This document shows positions 30,627 to 37,606 of a stretch of DNA of 64,000 nucleotides, piece after piece. Position 1 is the stretch's first letter. Every line of letters starts with the position of its first letter. Made by a program: the position numbers and the translations under genes. Under the pieces are notes generated by a model. It was given only the letters and a program-made list of their open reading frames with translations, ran no database searches and was not told the origin of the DNA. The stretch covers positions 1,054,001-1,118,000 of the forward strand of contig NZ_ANIN01000001.1 in assembly GCF_000320365.1 (NCBI RefSeq). The letters run 5' to 3'. This stretch comes from Moraxella macacae 0408225. GTDB lineage: Bacteria; Pseudomonadota; Gammaproteobacteria; Pseudomonadales; Moraxellaceae.

Positions 30627-32174
30627 TTAATCGGTGTTAAATTCTCGCCGTTTTTTGGCAAAAAAGCGCTCAAGCCTATCCATGGCTTCGTTTAAATCCA
30701 CTTCGTTGGGTAAAAATACCACGCGAAAATGATCAGGTTTATGCCAGTTAAAGCCTGTGCCTTGTACCATGAGTACTTTTTCTTCTTCTAGCAATTGCAT
30801 TAAAAACTGCATGTCATCTTCAATTGGGTATACGGTGCGGTCTATTTTTGGAAAACAGTAAAACGCTCCTTGGGGCATGGTGCAACTGATGCCTTTAATG
30901 GCGTTGAGACGGTTAACTGCAATTTCGCGTTGCTTGTATAGTCGTCCTGTTGGTGCGGTTAGAGCTTGCATGCTTTGATAGCCGCCCACGGCTGTTTGAA
31001 TCGCGTGTTGTGCAGGTACGTTGGCACACAGGCGCATAGATGATAGCATGGTTAAACCCTCAATAAAGTCTGTAGCGTGGTCTTTTTTGCCAGAAATCAT
31101 CAGCCAACCTGATCGAAAGCCAGCAATTCGGTGTGATTTTGACAAACCATTGTAGCTTAATACCAAACAGTTTTTGGCTAAAGTACAAAGAGGCGTATGT
31201 ACCACATCGTCATACAACACGCGGTCATAAATTTCATCGGCCATCAGCACAAGGTTGTATTTTTCAGCCAAAGTTGCGATTTTTTGCAAATTTTCAGTAG
31301 AATATAACGCCCCTGTTGGGTTGTTTGGATTGATTACCACGATGCCTTTGGTGCGTTCACTGATTTTACTTTCAATGTCATCAATGTCAGGTTGCCAATT
31401 GTTCTCTTCATCGCACAAATAATGCACTGCCCGTCCGCCTGCCAAATTTGCCGATGCCGTCCATAGCGGATAGTCAGGCATCGGAATGAGTACCTCATCG
31501 CCGTCATTGAGTAACGCCTGCATGGTCATCATAATCAGTTCTGAAACGCCGTTGCCCACATACACATCATTGATATCTACCGCCTCATACAAGCCTTTGC
31601 CTTGATAATACTGCAAAATTGCTTTGCGAGCGGAAAAAATCCCCTTAGAATCCGAATAGCCTGTTGCACTGGTTAAATTAATGGCAACATCTGACAGAAT
31701 TTCTTGCGGAGCGTCAAGGTTAAATGGTGCAGGATTGCCAATATTTAGTTTGATGATTTTATGCCCTTGCACTTCCATTGCTTGTGCTTTTTGTAATAAA
31801 GGCCCACGAATGTCGTAACAAACGTTTTGTAATTTTGATGATTTTTTTAAGGGCTGCATAAGATCACCTTTAGGGTTTTGGTTAAAATTGGTTAAATTGT
31901 GTTTAAAGTTTGGTTTCATCATGGATTTATCAAGGTCGGTTGGGGTGTTTGTGCCTGATAATAAATAGCTTTCACTGCAACCAAGGATCTTTGCCAACAC
32001 AGGAAGTTTGCTTGATACGATGCCGTTTTTGCCATTTTCCCAGTTAGAAATTCCTGCACGGCTGATTTTTGCCCCTGCTTGGGTCATAAGTTTTGCAAGC
32101 TCGGCGGTGGTTAGTCCTTTGGCTTTGCGTAATTTGCTTAAGCGTTCGGCTTGAGAAAGTATTGTCGTTGCCAT
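30627..32174 (-). CDS. alaA: XRE-type HTH fused to alanine aminotransferase AlaA
   Basis: A 515-residue fusion. Residues about 8-72 form an XRE/Cro helix-turn-helix (SKLRKAKGLTTAELAKLM, ISRAGISNWENGKNG). After a polar linker, residues 106-515 align with AlaA from its first residue: KSSKLQNVCYDIRGP, NIGNPAPF, INPNNPTGA, and the pyridoxal-phosphate lysine 346 in NGLSKSHRIAGFR. AlaA converts pyruvate and glutamate to alanine and 2-oxoglutarate. The first ATG has no clear ribosome-binding site, but the internal ATG at codon 106 (31859) follows AAAGGTGATCTT, so a free AlaA could also be made. Whether the HTH autoregulates the gene is inference. Confidence 0.88.
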   Translation of the reverse strand: MATTILSQAERLSKLRKAKGLTTAELAKLMTQAGAKISRAGISNWENGKNGIVSSKLPVLAKILGCSESYLLSGTNTPTDLDKSMMKPNFKHNLTNFNQNPKGDLMQPLKKSSKLQNVCYDIRGPLLQKAQAMEVQGHKIIKLNIGNPAPFNLDAPQEILSDVAINLTSATGYSDSKGIFSARKAILQYYQGKGLYEAVDINDVYVGNGVSELIMMTMQALLNDGDEVLIPMPDYPLWTASANLAGGRAVHYLCDEENNWQPDIDDIESKISERTKGIVVINPNNPTGALYSTENLQKIATLAEKYNLVLMADEIYDRVLYDDVVHTPLCTLAKNCLVLSYNGLSKSHRIAGFRSGWLMISGKKDHATDFIEGLTMLSSMRLCANVPAQHAIQTAVGGYQSMQALTAPTGRLYKQREIAVNRLNAIKGISCTMPQGAFYCFPKIDRTVYPIEDDMQFLMQLLEEEKVLMVQGTGFNWHKPDHFRVVFLPNEVDLNEAMDRLERFFAKKRREFNTD

Positions 32175-32425
32175 AATTTTGTATTACAATAAACAGATGG
32201 TTACAATAAACAGATAAATGGGTAATTGTCAGAAAAACTTTCTTTTATAAAAATTTTCTGTAATTATTCTATCTTATTTTTGGCTAAAAGCAAGAAAAAT
32301 TAATTTTGGTTACAATTTTTGGTTACAACATTGGTTGGCTGTATGCCAATTGTCAGAATTTCTAGCGGTTCTATTTTCTAGTTGTTCTGTGTTGTTGAAT
32401 GCTTTTTAATCACCAAGGAAGCGAA

Positions 32426-32908
32426 ATGTCAGATTTTTATCAATTGTCGGCGATCGATATAACAGGGCAAAATTTTGAATTTTCTCAATTAATGGATCGC
32501 GTGGTTTTGATTGTCAATACCGCCAGCAAATGCGGATTTACCTCACAATATCAAGGCTTACAGGCCTTGTTTGAACAATACCAACAGCAAGGTTTGGTGG
32601 TTATTGGTTTTCCGTGCAATCAATTTGGACAACAAGAACCTGATACAAATGTCAAAATTGGTGAGTTTTGTAAACTTAATTATGGCGTAAGTTTTCCGAT
32701 GATGGCAAAAATCAATGTAAAGGGCGATCAAACGCACCCTGTGTATCGGTTTTTAAAATCACAAAAACGTGGTAAGGGGATTTTGACAGATGAGATTAAG
32801 TGGAATTTTACCAAGTTTTTAATCAATCGTGATGGTGAAGTGGTGAATCGTTATGCTCCAACGACAAAACCTGAAGAAATTGGTGCTGATATTGTAAAAA
32901 TTTTATAA
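32426..32908 (+). CDS. Glutathione peroxidase-family protein
   Basis: A 160-residue thioredoxin-fold peroxidase. The peroxidatic cysteine is in NTASKCGFTSQY near residue 36, followed by FPCNQFGQQEP with the catalytic glutamine and KWNFTKF with the tryptophan and asparagine. It is a cysteine, not selenocysteine, enzyme that reduces peroxides, probably with thioredoxin. The start ATG at 32426 follows AAGGAAGCGAA. Confidence 0.95.
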   Translation: MSDFYQLSAIDITGQNFEFSQLMDRVVLIVNTASKCGFTSQYQGLQALFEQYQQQGLVVIGFPCNQFGQQEPDTNVKIGEFCKLNYGVSFPMMAKINVKGDQTHPVYRFLKSQKRGKGILTDEIKWNFTKFLINRDGEVVNRYAPTTKPEEIGADIVKIL

Positions 32909-32986
32909 CTGTTTTTTTGTAACCAATTGATTTATATGGTTTTTTAAATTATTTTGAAAATAAATGAAAATTTTTAAATATAATGC

Positions 32987-33014
32987 TTGATCTTTTTATA
33001 AAAACCTTTATAAT
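32987..33014 (+). promoter_or_regulatory. Promoter of the tRNA-Val/tRNA-Asp pair
   Basis: TTGATC at 32987-32992 and TATAAT at 33009-33014 are 16 bases apart. The first tRNA begins 20 bases downstream. Confidence 0.85.
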
Positions 33015-33034
33015 ACGCACCACACAAAGACATT

Positions 33035-33110
33035 GGGTCGTTAGCTCAGTTGGTAGAGCGTCTGCCTTACACGCAGAATGTCGGCGGTTCGAATCCGTCA
33101 CGACCCACCA
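33035..33110 (+). tRNA. tRNA-Val (TAC)
   Basis: A 76-base cloverleaf with acceptor GGGTCGT/ACGACCC, TAC in the anticodon loop, GGTTCGAATCC T arm and an encoded ACCA end. It is followed 37 bases later by tRNA-Asp, probably on the same transcript. Confidence 0.98.
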
Positions 33111-33147
33111 TTTAGATGTTAAATGAATTGGATTTTAAAAACTACTT

Positions 33148-33224
33148 GCAGTGGTAGTTCAGTTGGTTAGAATACCGGCCTGTCACGCCGGGGGTCGCGG
33201 GTTCGAGTCCCGTCCGCTGCGCCA
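33148..33224 (+). tRNA. tRNA-Asp (GTC)
   Basis: A 77-base cloverleaf with acceptor GCAGTGG/CCGCTGC, anticodon GTC, T arm GGGTTCGAGTCCC and an encoded GCCA end. A terminator follows 23 bases downstream. Confidence 0.98.
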
Positions 33225-33247
33225 TTTTACCGTTTTAAAATTTTATG

Positions 33248-33278
33248 CCTCAAATCTCCCCTGATTTGAGGTTTTTTT
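33248..33278 (+). terminator. Terminator after tRNA-Asp
   Basis: The perfect nine-base arms CCTCAAATC and GATTTGAGG surround a six-base loop and are followed by seven T. Confidence 0.93.
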
Positions 33279-33426
33279 CGTGGGTGATTTTTTCGTGGGT
33301 TTGAGTATTAAAACGTTTTTATGGTTTTACAAATACCATCACACAACAAAAAAGCTATCAGATGATAGCCTTTAATTCTTGTGTATTGGTTAAGGTTTTT
33401 AAAAAAATTTTGTGAATAACAATACC

Positions 33427-34515
33427 TTACCAAACATTATCAGCACTGTGCAATAATGCCATTAATTTTGGGTTAATAAACAATTTTTCTTTGCCTGCCT
33501 GTAATTCTTTCAATACGTCAATCTCTACCAACTTACTTAGATAGTTACTGGCGGTTTGACGTTTGGCAATGCCTTTATCTACTAAGTTATTGATACGACA
33601 ATAAGGCATTTCAAAAATTACATCTACCAATTCACGGCTATAAATTTTACTCGTTTTGCTTTTGATAATATCAGCGGTGTTTTGGTGCAGTTGTTTAATT
33701 GCCAAAATTTTAGCAGTTGTCCAATCGCTTGTTTCTTTGATGGCGTTTAGCATGTACTCAAGCCATGTTTGCCAGTCATTGTCTTTGGTAACGCCCAAAA
33801 GCCCATTGTAATAACCTGCCTTGTTATTGATGATATAACGACTTAAATACAAAATAGGTAAATCCAGCAAGCCTTTATCAATCAAATATAAAATATTAAT
33901 AATTCGCCCTGTTCTGCCGTTGCCATCAAAATAAGGGTGTATGGCTTCAAATTGATAATGAGCGATTGCCATTTTTACCAATGGATCTAAATCATCATCT
34001 GCGTGCAAAAACTGCTCCCAATTAGCCAATAATGCTTTGATAGCGTTTGGATCATCAGGTGGGGTGTAAATGGTTTGCTTTAAATTGTTTTGTAAGATTG
34101 TGCCTTTGTTGTGGCGTATGTCAAGGGTTGCACCTTTGATGGTTTGGCATATATGTAAAGCCGTTTGAGCACTCAAAGGGCGTTGTTTAATGGCGGTAAT
34201 GCCGTTATAAAGGGCGGTGCGATAGCGTAAGGCTTCTTTGGTGGCATGGTCTGCTACATTGTCATTGTAGGCATATCGAAAAAGTTTATCGGTGGTGGTA
34301 ACAATGTTTTCAATTTCGCTACTGCCTTGTGCTTCTAAAAGGGGAATGATATTAATTAGCATGGCTTGATTGGGAATTAGATCGCCTGCCTGCTTTAGCC
34401 CTGCCAAACTTGCCCTGGCTGCCACACATAACTTTAAAATTGCTTTGGTTTCTACATCAGTCAACGGCGGTAATGGGGGTAATGTATTGTACGGTGTGTT
34501 TGGGTTAAAACTCAT
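33427..34515 (-). CDS. Fic-domain AMP-transferase (class II, N-terminal inhibitory motif)
   Basis: A 362-residue Fic protein. The catalytic motif HPYFDGNGRTGR (residues 193-204) is intact. The inhibitory motif SSEIEN (65-70) lies before the Fic fold, as in class II proteins, so the enzyme should be self-restrained. A winged-helix-like C-terminal region (about 290-360) contains RQTASNYLSKLVEIDVL. Fic proteins attach AMP to target hydroxyls; the target here is unknown and no antitoxin gene is adjacent. The ATG at 34515 follows GAGAAG; longer forms are in frame upstream but would cross the palindrome at 34525. The gene sits between tRNA-Asp and tRNA-Pro. Confidence 0.9.
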   Translation of the reverse strand: MSFNPNTPYNTLPPLPPLTDVETKAILKLCVAARASLAGLKQAGDLIPNQAMLINIIPLLEAQGSSEIENIVTTTDKLFRYAYNDNVADHATKEALRYRTALYNGITAIKQRPLSAQTALHICQTIKGATLDIRHNKGTILQNNLKQTIYTPPDDPNAIKALLANWEQFLHADDDLDPLVKMAIAHYQFEAIHPYFDGNGRTGRIINILYLIDKGLLDLPILYLSRYIINNKAGYYNGLLGVTKDNDWQTWLEYMLNAIKETSDWTTAKILAIKQLHQNTADIIKSKTSKIYSRELVDVIFEMPYCRINNLVDKGIAKRQTASNYLSKLVEIDVLKELQAGKEKLFINPKLMALLHSADNVW

Positions 34516-34524
34516 GGGGCTTCT

Positions 34525-34555
34525 CATGTTTATAAAATCAAAAAATATAAACATG
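34525..34555 (-). promoter_or_regulatory. Palindromic candidate operator upstream of fic
   Basis: The arms CATGTTTATA (34525-34534) and TATAAACATG (34546-34555) are perfect complements across 11 bases. More half-sites of the same type follow further upstream: TAAACATAT near 34581, CATGTTTA near 34597 and ACATAAACAT near 34617. The cluster lies just before the preferred start codon, as expected of an autoregulatory site. Confidence 0.7.
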
Positions 34556-34690
34556 ATAGCATGAATATGTTGATGGCGTAAACATATACCACTCATCATG
34601 TTTAAAAAACCCAAAAACATAAACATAAGGCTTCAGTTTTGGTATAAAAAAACTCTGTTGTAGCCCCTAACATAAAAAACATAAATAAAA

Positions 34691-34718
34691 GGGTGTTCGT
34701 AAACAATAACGAACACCC
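34691..34718 (-). terminator. Terminator of tRNA-Pro
   Basis: The arms GGGTGTTCG and CGAACACCC flank a ten-base loop. Reading on the minus strand, the stem is followed by TTTTATTTAT, and it lies ten bases past the tRNA 3' end. Confidence 0.9.
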
Positions 34719-34727
34719 TTAGTAGTT

Positions 34728-34810
<83 letters not shown>

Positions 34811-34829
34811 TTGCTTTTTTAACAACATT

Positions 34830-34857
34830 ATTTTAACAACATTTATAAAATTTGCAA
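34830..34857 (-). promoter_or_regulatory. Promoter of tRNA-Pro
   Basis: On the minus strand TTGCAA (34852-34857) and TAAAAT (34830-34835) are 16 bases apart, with the tRNA 25 bases further on. The spacer holds a duplicated TTTTAACAACATT unit. Confidence 0.65.
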
Positions 34858-34927
34858 GTTTTTTATCAAATTAATTTGGGTTTGGTTTTAAAGCAGGTTA
34901 ATTGACAACAGATTAAGGATAAACAGC

Positions 34928-36052
34928 TTAGGGATAATTTGCCAACTTCATTAACAAAAAGGCTTGTTCTTGCTTATTGGCATACTCACTAACAGCAATG
35001 TCGCTGGGTTTAAATTCACCCCAAGAAGTTAGCAATGCTGGTATTTCTGCTTGCGGATTTATGGGAAAAGTGTGGCTGATGTCGGCAAACAAGCCTTGCT
35101 GTTTTTTATCTGTCAGCCAATTGGCAAGTTGTAATGCCAGTTTTGGATTGGGAGCGGTTTTTGGTAGGGCAATTGCCATAATGTTGGTGTGTACGCCCTC
35201 ATGATCAGAATTTATCCATGCCAATTGTAGTGATGTGGTTGGGTGAGATTTTTGGTAGTCGGCGTAATGATGACTGCTAACCAACCCTGCTTGGCATTTG
35301 CCACTTTCAATTGCTCTTAATACCGCGTTGTCATTGAGCCACACAGATGCAGTCAAGTTTTTTTGATAGCCTGATAGCGTTTTTTTGGCGTTGTTATCAC
35401 CCAATTGAGTGATTAAATCCACAACAAAACTGCTGTTTGATGGATAAGAAGCTTGCGTGAGGCATAGTTTTTGATACCATTTTGCTTCTGCCAAATCCGC
35501 GTAACTGCTAAAATCTTGTTTTGTCAATAATTTGTTGTTAAAAACAACCACTTTGGCAAAATACGACAACGCAAGCCAATGGTTGCTTGGATCTTGAAAA
35601 CGATCTGGCATGACTGTGTTGGTATTTTTGATCTTAAACGGCTGTAGCAGATCGTGCTTAATCCCATTTTGTAACACGCCGACATCTTCGGTTAATACCA
35701 TATCTGCAGAGCTGTGATCGCCTTCTGCTTGTAACCTTGCCATGATAGACATGGGTTGATCGTGGATAATTTTGGTTTGAATGCCTGTTTGTTGTGAAAA
35801 TTCTTTTAACAATATTGTAAGATTTTTTTTATTCACCGATGTGTATAATGTGATGGTGTTTGCTGTTTTTTGGTTGGTAGTTGTGTTTGTAGTGGCGGAA
35901 TGATTTGGTTTATTGCTGGGTTGACAAGCGGTTAAGTCAAACAGTAAAACCCATGCACCAAGCACAACAGCGTTTTGGTACAATAAACGCCAAAACATTT
36001 GCAAGGTTACAAAAAAATCAGTTACAAAACGATCTATAAAAAAACGCAACAT
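34928..36052 (-). CDS. Orphan iron-type ABC substrate-binding lipoprotein
   Basis: About 374 residues. An N-terminal hydrophobic segment ends in a lipobox (LTAC) near residue 43, followed by a Thr/Asn-rich linker. The rest matches the iron(III)/2-aminoethylphosphonate-type binding proteins: ITLYTSVNKKN, ADMVLTEDVGVL, and the GLVSSHHYADY region where FbpA-like proteins carry ligand tyrosines. Only one clear tyrosine pair position is seen, so the ligand is uncertain. No permease or ATPase gene adjoins it. The start is uncertain (GTG at 36061, ATG at 36052 or 35998). Confidence 0.75.
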   Translation of the reverse strand: MLRFFIDRFVTDFFVTLQMFWRLLYQNAVVLGAWVLLFDLTACQPSNKPNHSATTNTTTNQKTANTITLYTSVNKKNLTILLKEFSQQTGIQTKIIHDQPMSIMARLQAEGDHSSADMVLTEDVGVLQNGIKHDLLQPFKIKNTNTVMPDRFQDPSNHWLALSYFAKVVVFNNKLLTKQDFSSYADLAEAKWYQKLCLTQASYPSNSSFVVDLITQLGDNNAKKTLSGYQKNLTASVWLNDNAVLRAIESGKCQAGLVSSHHYADYQKSHPTTSLQLAWINSDHEGVHTNIMAIALPKTAPNPKLALQLANWLTDKKQQGLFADISHTFPINPQAEIPALLTSWGEFKPSDIAVSEYANKQEQAFLLMKLANYP

Positions 36053-36172
36053 ACCAGACACACCTTGTTTAACAAATTTTAATCCATGCTTTTAATAAAA
36101 CTAAAAATTGATTAAAAACCACCCTAAAGAAGTATGGATTTTTTAGCAAACATCGATTATTTTAGCAATGAT

Positions 36173-36232
36173 TTTACAATACACGAGTTTACAATACACG
36201 AGTTTACAATACACGAGTTTACAACAAGCGAT
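36173..36232. repeat. 15-bp tandem repeats upstream of moeA
   Basis: Three exact copies of TTTACAATACACGAG are followed by a degenerate fourth (TTTACAACAAGCGAT). They end 37 bases before the moeA start and keep the upstream frame open, which creates a spurious N-terminal extension. Confidence 0.93.
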
Positions 36233-36268
36233 TTTACAACAACTAAGTTTACAACAAAAGGTCAAAAG

Positions 36269-37558
36269 ATGATAACTGTATCTGAACTAAAAGCGGCTAT
36301 TTTTCACCGCTGTGAGATTTATAACCAAAATTTTCCCATTGCCAAGCGTGAGTGGATTAAATTGCCAACCTTGCAAGCTGTCAATCATATTGTGGCAAAT
36401 GATGTTGCATCAAGTTTGGATTTGCCTCGCCAAAACCTATCGGCAATGGACGGTTTTGCTTTATGCAAAGGTGCGGATTTGGCTGAAAATAGCGTGTTTG
36501 ATGTGATCGGTGAATCTTGTGCAGGATCGCCGTTTTTGGGGGAGTGTGTTGCCAATCAAGCGGTTCGTATTTTTACAGGGGCGGTTGTGCCAACTGACTG
36601 TGATACAGTGGTTATGCAAGAAGATACCGATTTTGCACCGATGAATCATAAGATTGACAAAACAAAACCCTATACAATCACCTTAACCAAACCTGCCAAT
36701 TTGGGTGCAAACATTCGCAAACAAGGCGAGGAAATTGTGCAAAATGAGACTGTATTGGAGGCTGGCAAACGTCTAAATCCCAGTGATATTTCATTGCTTG
36801 CCAACTTAGGTATTTCAAGCGTAACGGTTGTTAAGCCGTTGACAGTTGGGATTTTGGCAACCGGTGATGAGCTTGTGAATATTGGCGAACCCTTAAAACA
36901 TTTGGCCCAGATTTATAATTCTAACACACCCACGTTAAAAACACTGCTTAGTTATTTGCCAATAAAAATCCATGATTATGACATTATTCCTGATGATTTA
37001 GAAAAAACCACTCAAGCGGTTAAACTTGCCATTCATGAATGCGATGTGATTATCAGTAGTGCTGGCGTGTCAGTTGGTGATTATGATTTTTTGACGACGG
37101 TTGTGGATAATTTAGGCAAAATTAACCATTATAAGGTATTGATGAAACCTGGAAAACCGTTTGTGTTTGGTGAGTTTAACACAGATAGTAAACAAGTGTT
37201 GTATTTTGGGTTGCCTGGCAATCCTTTGTCTACGGTTGTTGGTTGTTTACAATTTGTTCGTCCTGCACTTTGGCAATTGACAGGCTGTAAAGATGACGAT
37301 TTGCCAAAAACGCTACAATTGAGTGCCGTTTGTCAAAAACAAATTATCAAAAAAGGGCGTCGCCAAGAATTTCAGCGAGCATATTTTAGCCAAAATGCTC
37401 ATGCAGAATTTGTTGTTACGCCGTTTGATCCTCAAGACTCTCACCGCGTGAAACAATTAACCAAAGCCAATTGCTTGTTGATATTGCCTGCTGAGTGTAC
37501 TGGTGTTAATGTGGGTGATAAGGTTATGATTGAGGTGTTTGATTGGAATTTTGGCTAA
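36269..37558 (+). CDS. moeA: Molybdopterin molybdotransferase MoeA
   Basis: A 429-residue protein. SAMDGFAL, RIFTGAVVPTDCDTVVMQED, AGVSVGDYDFL, GKPFVFG and GLPGNPLSTVVG occur in the expected order. MoeA inserts molybdate into adenylated molybdopterin. The ATG at 36269 follows AAAAGGTCAAAAG; the 45 in-frame codons before it come from a tandem repeat and are not part of the family. No other molybdenum-cofactor gene is nearby. Confidence 0.96.
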   Translation: MITVSELKAAIFHRCEIYNQNFPIAKREWIKLPTLQAVNHIVANDVASSLDLPRQNLSAMDGFALCKGADLAENSVFDVIGESCAGSPFLGECVANQAVRIFTGAVVPTDCDTVVMQEDTDFAPMNHKIDKTKPYTITLTKPANLGANIRKQGEEIVQNETVLEAGKRLNPSDISLLANLGISSVTVVKPLTVGILATGDELVNIGEPLKHLAQIYNSNTPTLKTLLSYLPIKIHDYDIIPDDLEKTTQAVKLAIHECDVIISSAGVSVGDYDFLTTVVDNLGKINHYKVLMKPGKPFVFGEFNTDSKQVLYFGLPGNPLSTVVGCLQFVRPALWQLTGCKDDDLPKTLQLSAVCQKQIIKKGRRQEFQRAYFSQNAHAEFVVTPFDPQDSHRVKQLTKANCLLILPAECTGVNVGDKVMIEVFDWNFG

Positions 37559-37572
37559 AAAGTTGGTATAAT
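37543..37572 (+). promoter_or_regulatory. Promoter of kpsC inside the moeA end
   Basis: TTGGAA (37543-37548) and TATAAT (37567-37572) are 18 bases apart, with a TGG extension before the -10. The -10 contains the first possible kpsC ATG, so the real start must be downstream. Confidence 0.7.
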
Positions 37573-37606
37573 GCCAATCTTTACAATCAAAAAATATGGG
37601 TCAAAA

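Noticed and set aside
37571-37606. First ATG of kpsC
   Set aside because: It is part of the TATAAT promoter element, so a transcript from that promoter could not contain it.
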